64,000 nucleotides of DNA from contig BCIG01000022.1 of NCBI GenBank assembly GCA_001599915.1, forward strand, positions 62,001-126,000. Reading direction: 5' to 3'. Numbering within the stretch: position 1 is the first letter of the stretch; each line of letters starts with the position of its first letter. This document shows, one piece after another, positions 1 through 11,383 of this stretch. The position numbers and the translations under genes were made by a program. Below the pieces are notes generated by a model. It saw nothing but the letters and a program-made list of their open reading frames with translations, did no database searches and was not told where the DNA came from. Source of the DNA: Symbiotaphrina buchneri (taxonomy: Eukaryota; Ascomycota; Symbiotaphrinales; Symbiotaphrinaceae).

Positions 1-1023
1 CATCTACGAATTAAATAACAGAACGAAGGCAGGAGCTGTGCGACGCCAGACCAGAGAACGGAAGTAAGTACCCTAACGGCAAGTATAATTTTGTTGCAAG
101 AGATATCAACTCAGGTATGACTACTGAATAAGTGCTCATCGGTTGCCATCCTCCGCTCGAGGATTAATGGGCAACCCATTCATAGACGGTGACCAGATAA
201 AGCATTGTATCGAACAGCACAAGAGCTCTCGATCTCTCGACCATTGATTATTATTGCTCCGATATACCTACGTACATGAGGTATACACTACCATGACAGT
301 CACAGACCTGTCATCATCGGGCACAGTCCGAATATTACGAATATCATGTCATACTACATTGACGTATCTTATCATAAGTACTGTACGAATATATACAATA
401 ATGGCAAAGGGACAATAATCACGAAACAAAAAGCGAGCCGTGTCGCGGGTAAGATGATGGTCTTTGTGAAACGCAGCCAAAACTACCGATGCTGAGCTAC
501 AAGTCTTCACCCAATGACACGATGGACATTGGCGGGTAAGGGAGCCGAGGCCAATAACCAACAACCCCAGAATATCAATACATAGTGATACTTTTTATAA
601 CAAACAGTGTGATTCAAACAAATCGTGCATACCCTGTCTCAATTCATTATCCCATATTCGCACGTTGTAGGGGTCCTGAAGCCAAGTCATTGGCTCCCGC
701 CCGGCACCGTCGGAGGCCCCTGATGTGCCGAGCCTGTCAACGCAACGTCATTTCGTCATGGCCTTGCTTCAGAATACGATGTGCCCCCAACATGCAATTC
801 TGACAGGAGCCAGAACAATATATTCTTAGCAACCGCAACTTCCTACAGCGTCGCTGCCGTTTCCCATTCACCTCCACACTCATGATACCCCAATAATCAA
901 TTACTTGCAAACATCATCACACGCCCTGTACGAAGTAGCTGACAACTACACTTTGTCAGCTCGCAGTTGATACAATATCGCAATTTTCGTTGTACTGGAA
1001 AATCCGCTCTGGTTACCAATAAA
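1..1023. other. Intergenic, left edge
   Basis: No coding region can be supported here. Short open frames of about 70 codons exist on both strands but lack family resemblance or splice logic. CTGAC followed by TTTGTCAG near 940-960 looks like a branch point and acceptor, so a small 5' exon or leader intron of the ATP-grasp gene may lie in this stretch. Confidence 0.6.
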
Positions 1024-2712
1024 ATGCATGGCTGTTTCTGCTTCCCACAGGCCGCCAACCATAGAAAGAATCCAGACCAACCTCATCTCAATATCCTCCT
1101 GACCAATGGCCGCTTCCCCGTCACCCTCGATTTGGCCCGCCAGCTCTTCCTGGCCGGGCACAACGTCTACGTCGTCGACCCCATGCACTACCACGTCGGC
1201 TACTTCTCCAAGGCCGTTCGGGGCAGCACCAAAGTGCCCGCCCCGTCCATCGATCCTCAAGGCTACATCCAGGGCATGCGGAAAGCCATCGAGAAGCACC
1301 ACATCGACCTGATCATCCCGCTGCACGAGGAGATATTGTACCTGACGCAGTGCACCGACGAGGAAATCTTGAAGCGATTGTTTGCGCCCAAGTGGGACGA
1401 CATTATCCGCCTGCATAACAAGTGGAGCTTCTCTACGTTGCTGCCATCCCTCGGCCTCGACGTCCCCGAAGCACATCTCGTGTGTACCTATTCCGACGTC
1501 GAGGCGCTGGACCACAGCAAGGAGTGGGCCTTGAAGCCGTGCTACGGGCGCGCCAGCACGAGCGTCTTCCATCTGAAACCGAACGAGGACCTGCCCTCGC
1601 CCGAGGAGGTCGGCCTTTCCGACACGAACCACTACATAGCGCAGGAATGGCTCAAGGGCAATCGCTACTGCAGCTACGGCGTCTTCCGCGAGGGCCGGAT
1701 GCAGGCCTTTGCGCTGTACCCGGTGCTGGACACCATCGACGGGAGCTCCTCCGTGTACTTCGAGGCCATGGAGCACGAGGGCGTGCGCCGGTACGTGTCA
1801 CAGCTTGCGAAGAAGCTGAATATCACCGGCCAGCTGGCGTTCGACTTTGTCGAGACGGACGACGGCCGTCTGTGCTCTATCGAATGCAACCCACGCGCCA
1901 CGAGCGGTATCCATCTCTGGACGCGCACTTCAGACCTCGGCCACATCCTCGCCGGCACGTACGACCGCATGCAATCGCAGCGCTTCTCCGCGCCGCGGAG
2001 CCGCCCGCACAAACCCTCAGACAGCTCCTCCAACTCCAGCCCCGCGGCCCTAGAGAACAACAATAACACATCCGGGACCGATGACGAGGGTCACGCCTTC
2101 GAGCCACTGTCCGCCAAGCAAAAGCGACAAGGCAAGTTCGGCTTCGAGCGGCCGCCGGCCAAAGCGCAGGTGGCGCCGGGGATGCTGATGTGGGAGCACT
2201 CGAAGGCGACGCCGGGGGTGTGGCTGCGGCACATGCGGCGCCTGGTGGGCACCAAGGACGTCATGTGGAGCTGGACGGACCCGGGCCCGTCGCTGATGCA
2301 GCCGTTCCTGCTGACGAGCTACTTTGAGATCTGCCGCGAGCGCAAGCTCGACCTGCCCACCATGTTCCAGGCGGACCTCGTCTGGGATCTGGATGTGGTC
2401 CTCAAGTGGGTCAGGGAGAATAAAGGTCGTGTGAGAGACGTCCCGGATTTGGAGACTGAACAGAATGCGGAGGGGCAGAGGGAGAGGCAGAGCAGTGAGG
2501 AGTCACGGGAGGAGAGCACGCAGGTTGGTCCCGCGGCGGGAGAGGCTTCTGAAGGTCTGGGCACTCAGTTGAATGGAACTCAGGCGCTGCCTGGGATGGG
2601 CGAATATACCAACACGAGCACCCCGGCGACGGACCATCTCAAGACGAACGGACATGCTACGGCCCTGGATGGCAGACCTCATGAACCTGCCACTGCCACG
2701 GTGGCCGCTTGA
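1024..2712 (+). CDS. ATP-grasp domain enzyme (carbamoyl-phosphate-synthase-like), uncharacterised
   Basis: A single long exon encodes 562 residues from ATG 1024. The N-terminus carries a pre-ATP-grasp Rossmann-like segment (NILLTNGRFPVTLDLARQL, then VVDPMHYH). The ATP-grasp fold follows: the DLIIPLHEEILYL strand, KWSF, a central WALKPCYGRAS lysine region, the QEWLKGNRYCSYGVF edge and the metal-binding DDGRLCSIECNPRATSG segment. That last segment supplies the Glu/Asn that normally bind Mg-ATP. The C-terminal 100 residues are low-complexity and acidic. Proteins of this type occur across filamentous fungi and probably ligate an acid to an amine, but the substrate is unknown. The start is uncertain: TTCCCACAG at about 1042-1050 is a good acceptor, so the real N-terminus could come from an upstream exon. 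It converges with the next gene. Confidence 0.82.
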   Translation: MHGCFCFPQAANHRKNPDQPHLNILLTNGRFPVTLDLARQLFLAGHNVYVVDPMHYHVGYFSKAVRGSTKVPAPSIDPQGYIQGMRKAIEKHHIDLIIPLHEEILYLTQCTDEEILKRLFAPKWDDIIRLHNKWSFSTLLPSLGLDVPEAHLVCTYSDVEALDHSKEWALKPCYGRASTSVFHLKPNEDLPSPEEVGLSDTNHYIAQEWLKGNRYCSYGVFREGRMQAFALYPVLDTIDGSSSVYFEAMEHEGVRRYVSQLAKKLNITGQLAFDFVETDDGRLCSIECNPRATSGIHLWTRTSDLGHILAGTYDRMQSQRFSAPRSRPHKPSDSSSNSSPAALENNNNTSGTDDEGHAFEPLSAKQKRQGKFGFERPPAKAQVAPGMLMWEHSKATPGVWLRHMRRLVGTKDVMWSWTDPGPSLMQPFLLTSYFEICRERKLDLPTMFQADLVWDLDVVLKWVRENKGRVRDVPDLETEQNAEGQRERQSSEESREESTQVGPAAGEASEGLGTQLNGTQALPGMGEYTNTSTPATDHLKTNGHATALDGRPHEPATATVAA

Positions 2713-3335
2713 AGATTCACTCCCGTTTGTGCTTGCCTTTTCTAAGTCCTTTTGCGAGCGACTATACCCCTAAAATTGTCCGTCTGGCTGGGTATGTTTT
2801 GTCCGTTTCCTTAGCGTACGTTGTTGCATGGTCGGCCATTCCACTGCATTCAGTCACTCCTCTTGAAAGGAGTTCAATGCTTCATTGCGGATAATCATCA
2901 TGCATTTTGTGTGATCATGTATTTCCATGTGCCTATATATTGTGTATGTATGTATATGCGGGATGCGGTATGTGTATGCGGTATGTACATAAGGTTCGCA
3001 AAATCAATGCTCTTCCCCCTTTTTCCCCATTGACCGGTCGATGTATACAGGTTCCCAGCCGGCGAACGCCAATGGATGCCCGAAACTGGACGAGACAAGA
3101 CCGCGCCCGCAGTCAAATAACTCCCGCATGGATGCTCAAAACGCTGACACCCTCTCCTCCATCAATATGCAATATAAGCAACCACCTTTCCTGCGCCGAG
3201 TTGTTGCATGCGCCTGTTTACCATGCATGCTATGCACGCGCTGTGATCCATGGAATGCCTGCTTTTCCTTTTCCTGTGCTTTCTCTTTTCTTTCTCTTTC
3301 TTTTCCTCTTTGTGGTCTTTTCACGGTTTTCACCG
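2713..3335. other. Convergent intergenic region, pyrimidine-rich
   Basis: Shared 3' region of two convergent genes. It holds TATG/TGTATG-rich simple sequence around 2940-2990 and a long C/T tract around 3260-3320. I see no gene. Confidence 0.6.
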
Positions 3336-6300
3336 TCACACCTCGGTCTCGACGCCCGACTCGCGCTCGTGGTGGCTCAGCGTATTCTTGACATGTTCCT
3401 TGCCGTGCTCGACTTTGCTCTTCAGCCAGTGCGCGGTGCGAGGAGCCTACTCGTCGATCGAGATAGTCAGTAAACAGTATTCAGATATTCAGAGTTCAGG
3501 ATTCGGAGTAGGAACCGGTAGCGATCTCCAACTTCCCAGGAAGCGGGATATATTATAAGACTCCTCGATATTCGTACAAGACAGGGGGCGTATACGGCCA
3601 GGTGGGAGTGAAGAAAGAAAGAAAGACAGAAAGAAAGAAAAGAGGGCACGTACCTTCCACTGCATCATGCCTCTATGCTCACGGTGCAGCTCACTCCGAT
3701 TATCCATATAATCCCTCACCTTCTCCATCGGATTGCGGCGGCCATCAGTCTGATAATCCTTATCATCGCCATTTAGGCCCGTCATGCCCTTGAGGCCCTT
3801 CTTAGCCTTATGCAAGCTCAGAGCGTGGTGGTGCTCGCCGTCGCTGCCCTCCTCCACACCGTCTTCCTGCTCGTCACCATCGCCTTCCGAAGCGCTGCTC
3901 GAGCCATCGTCTGTGTTGTCCTCGTCGAGGTCAAACGCCTCGTGGATCTCATGATTATCGCTAGCCGTATCAATGACCTCGAGCACGTCACGCAGGTCCT
4001 GGTTATTCTTCGCCAGCCGCTTATGGTACGCGCCCAGGCCACGGTAGAACTTGACGGGCACCTCGAGGGTACCGACGCACGTGCCCATCTCCTCGAGGCA
4101 ATTGACCTGCGCGCGCTTGAGGTTGCCGTCGCCCTCCCAGACTTTGAGTTGCAGCGATTGCTCTTCCTCGTCTGGTAGGTCTTTGAGCCAGAACACGGCG
4201 AACGCGGCTGTCTTGTCTTTGGTCATGGACATGTTGCGCCGAAACTCGATGACGAAGGCGGAGGAGAAGCGTTTGCGCACGGCGAGCCGGACGGGTCGTT
4301 CCTTCCTCGCCTTCCAGATGGTGCTGCCGTCAGGACCTCCACTCCCTTCGCCTTCGCCGTCCTCGCTCGGATACATCTTTCCACGATTGACAGCAGTACG
4401 GAGTTTGAGCCGCATACCACGCAGTTCCTGTGGTAGGTCGTGCGTCTTGACTGGCGCAGTGATCTCGAGCGTACCGTACTCCCACCCTAGCAGTGCTTTC
4501 GGAGCCTGGAACTGCACCGAGCGGAACACCATCGAGACTCGGATCCGCCCGTAGCCGATCCCTCCCATCAATGGATAAGTGTCCATGACCTGGGATCTGT
4601 TGCTGAAGACTTTCGCCAGTGGTAGATATACTATCCCAAGCAGCGGGTCGTTCTCATGCACGCGCGCATCCTGAACGGCGATAAAGATCTCTGTTTTGCG
4701 CCAGTCACGGATCACGCGCTCGGTTGCTGCATTGAAGAAGGGCTTGTCGTTCTTGGGCTTGGTACGGGTCTTGAAGATCTTCTGGTGGTTCAGGATGACT
4801 GTGCAGTAGCTGGATGGCAAGTCTCCAGAGCCGGCCTCGTTATCCGCCTCCTCAGAACCACGGTCACGGCTCTTGCGATGTTTCTCGTATTCCAGTCCAG
4901 TGATCTGGTGGATCTGAATTGATAGGATTCCAGTTGGATAATTCTCTGGTGGTGGAGATGAGATAATCAAGGTATCTGCCCATTGTCAGCAAATATAAGT
5001 TTGTGCTGGAGGATTGAACGCCCATACCTTCTCTGTCCTTCAAGTCCTGAGCGGTCTGTTTCTCAATCTCACCCGATTGATCACTGTCGCTAGCCTCACG
5101 CAGCTTCCACTTGGCACTCTCAGAGGTCTTCTCTTTGAGCTGATCCACATTCTTGATGTCTTTCTCCTCAGTCTGCTTAGCAAGCTGGTCTCCTTGGATT
5201 CTTGTCTTGGAATAATAGCCCACACTCCACTCCAAGGTTCCTGGCATTTTGTTGTCCGCATCAAGCGCGCTGAGACCATCTTTCCGCTCCCACATCCTAC
5301 CATTAGAGTTCTTACTGTGCATCAATTCTTTGAGATCGACTTCGATCCGCCCCATGTCATCATCGGCTGTAAAGCGGTCCGAGTCCCAGAGCTGAATCCG
5401 AAGACGTTCCTCGGCGTTCAGTTCTTCAGCGCCAACAAGAACAAATGCAGTCTCTTCCCAGACCGGCTCCATCTCACCAACTAGGACTCTTGTAGAGAAA
5501 AGTGGCTTGCCGAACTTGGCCCATCCAACAGTAACATAAGGATCACAGGAGCCGCGCTTGAGACTGCCAAGATTGATGTCGCCTTCTTTGAAGTCATTTG
5601 CGCGCTTGATATGGACTACCAGCACGCCTTTCGACGATGTGTCTCTCTTGAAATCGGCTCCAACAACCATTCCCTTGATGTCCAAAGCTAAGCTTCTGGG
5701 AGCTACATATTCTGATAGAGCTGCATCTAGCGAAGTTTGCACAAACGAAGATATCAGGGGTAGGTCCATAATATTGAGACCCTTCTTGACCAGAGGCACG
5801 CAAGCTACCTCAGCATTCGGCTGGCCAAGCAGTGTCAACGTACAAAGGGAGAAGAATGGAGGGTCGGGACATAATTGCAGTCGGAGACGCAGGGTACCGA
5901 CAAGACCTCGAAGTTTAACCCATACCGCTGGAACGCATTAGTCTCGTAACATTTCCTGCTGGACTTGCTGGAAGGGACTCACGGAATTCAACTCCAGCTA
6001 TCAAGTAGAACTTCAAATAAAGATGGGCACTTCTACTCTTGCGTCCGATGCCTTTGCCCTTGTTCGAAGCTCTGTATGCGAAGCCGACTTCCAGATTCAC
6101 GAAGTCACCTTCTTCGGCCTCCATACCTTCTGCGATATTCTCTTCTTCAGACGTCTCCTTTTGCTCCTCGGCACTCGACTTGTGACCTGTCTCATCCTCT
6201 TGCTCGTCGTCATCCCCATCACCGGCTCTGCGATCTATATCGCCTTCACCAGGAACCTTGCGATCGTTGTCCCCTTTACTGGCATCCTCTAATTTCCCTT

Positions 6301-7519
6301 CAGTCGACACATTCTTCGCGACCGCTCCCGTAGGTAGCCATTTCACGCCTAGAATTTTGATGGCCTCAGTTCCTTGACCAAGATCATCGACGCTGACCAT
6401 ACGGACCATTTTCGGGAGCGACGCCTGCATCACGTCCTCCAAGTCGTCCGCTAAGCTGGTGAACAGGTCCGGGTTGACCAAAGGCCATATTGCTGCAAGG
6501 AGAGAGTTGAGCCATTGAGCGGATTCTGCTATTGGTGCGTCGGTATCTGACTTGTCTGCCTTCTTTTCTGCACGCCATATTTCGTCTTCCAAGATATCGT
6601 CGACTTTCTTGCCAAGCCAGAATTGGATCACCCAGACCAAGCTGCCACCCACAGCAACTGCCAAAGCCAACACGAGTGAGTATGGCACCATGAGCTTCCA
6701 CCACGAAGAACCTTCCTTGCTTTTAGATAAAAGAATGGGCGAAGCAAGCATGACGATTATAACCATGACGCCTAGGGCTCCTATTGCACCCAGGAGAGCA
6801 ACCCTATGCACCTTTGCCATCTCTTGACGAGCCGTCTTCCACTCTGGTGGGGGGAAGCGATTATTCATGCTCGAATGTGCCATCTGCTCCTCCTCCACCT
6901 CTTCCGCTATATTGTCCAGCATCTTCGTCGACGATGTTGAAGTTTTGGCTCGCGCCGATGGGGGTGGGGAGCTCTGCGGAGCTCTCTTCAACACCTGATC
7001 CGTCGAGTCATGTATGACCACCGGCAAGTGGGTGACCGGATCGGTAACTTCACGACCAGCCGCATCCCGCTTCATCTTCTTCATTTGCTTCCTTCTTTTT
7101 CGGGGGTCAGACGCAATAGCCATTGGTTCCGCTTGCTCACTGGAGTTGTCCGTCTTCTGATCGTCTCGATCATCCTCCCCCGCCTCGGACCACTCATCTT
7201 CCTCTTTCCCCTCGTGGACATTCCCAGACTGCACCGCATTCCTGTTTTCACTTGGATATGGATGCACCTCGCCCCGCTGCTGCGGCGTCTCGCCCTTCTT
7301 CGAGCCCACGTGGAGGAAGCTCTTGACGGCATCCTTCACATCATGTGCACTCGCTCCCTGACCGTCTTCCGGCTCGACAGCAACAGCGTCATTCTGCCGT
7401 TCCTGCTGTCGCGCTTCGTAGTCTTGCTTAGAAGGGACCGGGTTGTGTGGAGTGTAGGGAGCCTTGTGGCGGCGGCGATGCCCGCCGACTCCGGCCGCTT
7501 CTTGTTCGGCGTCGGACAT
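3336..7519 (-). CDS. Mug190-like SMP/C2-domain membrane protein (ER contact-site lipid transfer family)
   Basis: Four exons: 7519..5983, 5927..5028, 4975..3654, 3446..3336. The phases agree and the protein is 1289 residues. Domains in order: a basic and acidic cytosolic N-terminus of about 235 residues; two adjacent hydrophobic helices (about 238-262 and 270-295) forming an ER hairpin; an SMP lipid-transfer domain interrupted by a very acidic insert (about 380-470) that resumes with VEFPVWVKLRGLVGTLRLR and ends near SYEYVAP-like SEYVAPRSLALDIK; a first C2 domain (about 612-740, DPYVTVGW); and a second C2 domain from about 826. The order matches fission yeast Mug190 and its tricalbin/E-Syt relatives, which tether ER to plasma membrane and move lipids. 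The SMP join across the 5928-5982 intron restores the family sequence exactly, which fixes that splice. The last intron (3447-3653) carries a CTTT tract. Specific lipid and partner are unknown. Confidence 0.9.
3611..3643. repeat. GAAA microsatellite in the last intron of the Mug190-like gene
   Basis: An imperfect GAAA run on the plus strand, read as a CTTT pyrimidine tract on the gene strand just downstream of its 5' splice site. Confidence 0.85.
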
Positions 7520-8148
7520 GTTCCCAGTGGCTAAGGAGCTACGATGCACCAGCAAAATTGTTAGAATCACACATCGTAGGTGGATTAGTGACTGTGCAGT
7601 TCCTGAAACCCGATTACTCTCGATATCGACAAGAATAGCGCGCAGGGGCTGGCCTTGCATCTATTTCAATGAGTTGCAGGGCTGGCTGCCGAATGACGAC
7701 AGAGAAGGTCTGTGCCCGGGAATACGGTTCATCGCATCTTCGATTTCCCAGCAAAACCGGTTCCTGGCTCCAGCCTAACCCCACCGTGTAACACGGGAGC
7801 CATGCCCGGCCTGGCTTAGGCCGACGCATCTTTTTCGAGAACCAGGAAAGAACCCCGAGGCACATTGGCATTGCGCCAACCTCCATTCGCTTGATAATGA
7901 TGCCACGCATTTTCTCTACATTCAGCAGATTGATTGATTCGGTTGCATTTGTGACCAGGGCTATCTACATAGTCTATGCAACTATATCTGGAACGCTGTA
8001 TAGACACCCACCCATGCTAAATATACACAGTCGAGGCACCCCATCCAGGAGGTAATAGACCAGCACAGCGAACTGTGTGCTGTCATTGCCCGACAGATAG
8101 CGGAGCACATTGACATGCTTATCGTGATATCATGCGAAAATATGAAAT
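7520..8148. other. Intergenic; promoter of the Mug190-like gene
   Basis: Lies between two minus-strand genes. No coding signal or recognisable regulatory motif was found. Confidence 0.55.
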
Positions 8149-9586
8149 TTATGCCCACTTTCCCAGCAGGGCCATCAAACCTGAGATTTGTCAGCTTTGT
8201 CTCCCTTGCGTTTGCGAAACGAGCCATAAGGACAGGCTGGTGGTTAGGGTGCGCGGTAACTTACCAGCACCGAGGGACATTGTCCCGAATGCTGCCAGGA
8301 CCACCTTGATGCTCGCACGCCGCATAACCTCGCTGAACATGAACTCATGCGCCATCAATTCCACCAGGCCAGTATAGATCAAGATGCCAGCAGAGATGCT
8401 GTCAAATACGCCATTGACCAACAGAGTAGTCTGACTGTTTGGAGGATATGTGTTCCGCACGCCCAAGCCCACTGCGATTGCGATTGGTGTTGACACGCCG
8501 TAGCCTAAGCCCATCAGATATGGAGTCCACCGCTTAGACTTGGGCCAAGGTGCGGCGGCGAGCCGTGAGCCGAGACCCAATCCTTCAAATGTTTGGTGGA
8601 AGACGAGCACAACGTAGAGTGTGTCAAATTCGGAACCAGCGACGGCCAGGGTCAGGCCGATGAAAATGCTGTGGAATATGACGCCGAACTCGAGGATAAA
8701 CAGGGCTGTCATCTGCGCAGCATAGTTTTCCGCCAAGATGGAGTCATTTTGGCCCTCCAATTCTCCTTCGTTGTGCTCTCTCGAATGACCTAAGTGGTCC
8801 TCCCCGGGTTGGTGCGAAATGGCTTGCGTGATAGAATGACTATGCGACTGCGGGCGAGGGGGCAGTTCCACTGGAAAGCTCGGCTTAACCTGATGGTTGC
8901 TGAGTATGTCGTGAGACTTGTCGTGACTGTGACTATGCCCATGCCCATGCGCAAAGGGACCCCCAAAATTGGCATATCTCATTGCCATCAACTCAATGAA
9001 GAACAGCACAAAAATCGTCATCAGTGCTATGCCTTCCGCCCAGTCATATTCTGTAATGGGTCCAGTTAAGCATGGGTCCGTAAGCGCATCAGATGCTGGG
9101 GCAAGGAGCTAATGACAGTCAGTCACCATGTTCAAGCCACGAACGAACTCTTTGTCGTAGATGCGGAGTATCTCAAAGAACTCGCCAATGGAGGGAGCTA
9201 GAAGCTTACATGGATAAACGCCGTCGCTATGATCACGCCTGAACCGAAGTATTTTGCTATGAAAAATGCCCACGAAGGAACTCCCAAGCGCTGATGTCTA
9301 TTTGCAAAGACAGGAAACAATGCGCCTAGTAGGGGAACAAAGGATTAGCATGCGACTTGGACCGAGTGGAGGGCGGCAACAGGTTGCGCTCACCAAATAA
9401 CGATCCGACTAAAATGACAAAAATGGCTGATATGCGAACCCCTATCCTACCATCATAATCGTTCCCATTTGAGCAGTTGCCCGGCGAGTCGGCATCAGAT
9501 ACAGTTGTGTTAGTCTGATCCGAGTTCCCACCATCCGCTGCCTGCCTCAACACGAGCCATGCTACGTCGCTGAACTGTTGTGCCAT
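8149..9586 (-). CDS. ZIP-family zinc transporter (Zrt1/Zrt2-like)
   Basis: Four exons: 9586..9394, 9325..9210, 9108..8265, 8180..8149; 394 residues. The N-terminus holds a short Asn/Asp-rich luminal segment. The first helices are RIGVRISAIFVILVGSLFG and FFIAKYFGSGVIIATAFIHLL. The variable loop between TM3 and TM4 carries the family's metal-binding histidine cluster (residues 157-165, HGHGHSHSH). The transport-site helices are present: H249 in HSIFIGLTLAV and H274/E278 in HQTFEGLGLG. The tiny last exon gives the GKWA C-terminus usual in fungal ZIPs. The protein should import Zn2+ (possibly Fe2+) across the plasma membrane. An exact inverted repeat with CAAGGT cores lies 370-420 bp upstream, which suggests control by a Zap1/ZafA-type zinc-sensing factor. 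Confidence 0.93.
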
Positions 9587-11383
9587 TCTAGCTGACCGAC
9601 AGGCGGGTATAAGATTCTTGAACGCCGACGCCTTCAATTGTACGCATGCGCGTCGGGTCAGTAGCGCACGGCTTCGCAGTTAGGGAGGCGGGGTCTCTGA
9701 AGGCTCTGATAAGCAGGGATTGGTAATCGGTGACAGTAAAGAGTGAAACTGCCAGGGTTAGGCTGAAATTCAGACGACACCCGTAGCCGCAAAGAGAGGA
9801 CGAAACGACGGGCCACTCGATATGTTGTTTGTTAGCACCGTTCGTCACTGGCTGTTTATGCTATGGTGGCAGGAGGGTATTTGGGAGAAGAAGCCAGAGA
9901 CGAAAGATGAGCGCCATATTGGCGGGCTGGGAGGGGCAGAGGGCAGCGGAAGGGTAGCCATCAAGGTGCGCATTCTGATGGCCGTTTTGAGCACCTTGAT
10001 GGTTAGTGCTGCCGTTTGAGTGTGCAAAATTGCTAAACAAGCCTTTTTTGCTTGTTTCTCCTCGACGCTCATTGGATGATTGGATAAGACGAACGCCTTT
10101 TAGCCAATAGCGTCCTCGGTAGCCGATTTCATTTGATTGCTACAATAAATATCAGCGAGCGAAAACGTAAGGACCAGCCTCTTATAACAATACGCACAAA
10201 ATATTCAAGGCCTGGGTCATAACTTCAGTGATAGAATTGCACTTTGATTGCGTGAGTTAAGATAGAGAGGTAAGGTGTGTTGGTGAAGACCTCTCGCCGA
10301 GTACAACAAGGGTATGCCATCTGTGACGATGTATTGTGCCGGAGTCCCGGTGTCGCCTAAAATCAATTACAGGTAAGGTACGAATAGTCTCTCCACTCGT
10401 TTGATGAACAGTCTTTTGTCACACCTTCCAGAATGCCGGCTGAAGACTGTTTCAAGTTGCAACTCTTTGTGCCATGATTCAATAGTAAATGAGAATTGGA
10501 CAGGCAAGAGTTCGCCATATATTTTGCCTGCATTGTTGAGTTGTCTTTCAGGGACTGTGGAAGAACTCATGAAATTATAGTACTCGTAACATCCAGGTAC
10601 GAAGTACACCCACTGTGCATCGTGATGAAAGGGCGTACAAACTACTTGGTCCGAGAAATGAAGGTCGACGAGCCCGCTGGACCTCTTCCGCTGCACCATG
10701 GTTGGGCCAACGTCGGCATTCATAACAAACACATCGTGTGTGAGATGTCCTCGATGTCTACGAACAGCGCAAGGCACCTTACCCGTGGGATCCCCGGGCG
10801 TTACCGTCCTGGGGCGCCAGTGATTGGCCCAGCAGCCACAAAAATATCCCGTTCTGACTTCCCGAATCCGCTGCAGATGGATCGAAAAGTGCCACATGAG
10901 ATTCGGTACGGACGTACAATATCATGACCATCCTGATGCGACGTGCAGCTGCAGCGAGATGAAGCAGCCAAGAACATGGGTAAGTCGTGGCAGCCAGTGG
11001 CTGACGCACGAGCACAGCAAGGCTAAGCGGGCGCCCCTTTCTCCTTTCTTCGGCAAGGGTCCAGAATGTTGGTCTTTCTGCATCATTGGTCCATGCGACC
11101 TGCCAGCTAACCACATCAAGGTGTAATCGGCCTCATATCACGTCACCTGCACCAGTCTTAAAACCAGGCATTTGCGGGGTTGTACTTTCGTATTTCAGCA
11201 AGCTCGCCTGCAGACTGCTTCGTAAACCCTTCATTTATTGTAGCTGCCTAGACCTTGACTTTGACCAAACCCTTCCATAATCGACAGTGCTCCGGGAAGT
11301 AATTCCTGGTCTTTTTCTTGATCCAGCTTCCTGCTACATAAGCTACCGCTGCTACCTTGAGTCCTGCTCAAGCTCCTTCAACC
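9587..11383. other. Divergent intergenic region between ZIP transporter and opsin
   Basis: This 1.8-kb spacer serves as promoter for both flanking genes. It holds the CAAGGT inverted repeat (9958-10002), a third CAAGGT at 11117-11122 nearer the opsin, and a group of CCAAT/ATTGG pentamers around 10070-10107. Overlapping open frames of 140-176 codons on both strands near 10.4-10.9 kb show no family resemblance. Confidence 0.6.
9958..10002. promoter_or_regulatory. Inverted repeat with CAAGGT cores, putative zinc-response element
   Basis: CCATCAAGGTGC (9958-9969) and its exact reverse complement GCACCTTGATGG (9991-10002) are separated by 21 bp. Each arm contains CAAGGT, the core reported for fungal Zap1/ZafA zinc-response sites. 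The site sits 372-416 bp upstream of the ZIP transporter start codon. The repeat is seen directly; its role in zinc-limited induction is inferred. Confidence 0.6.

Noticed and set aside
946-1776. 276-codon open frame on the minus strand
   Set aside because: Lies wholly antisense to the ATP-grasp gene; its Val/Leu/Arg bias is the shadow of a GC-rich coding strand.
10367-10927. Overlapping 176- and 143-codon frames on opposite strands
   Set aside because: Open on both strands, no domain, no splice partners, no signal peptide.
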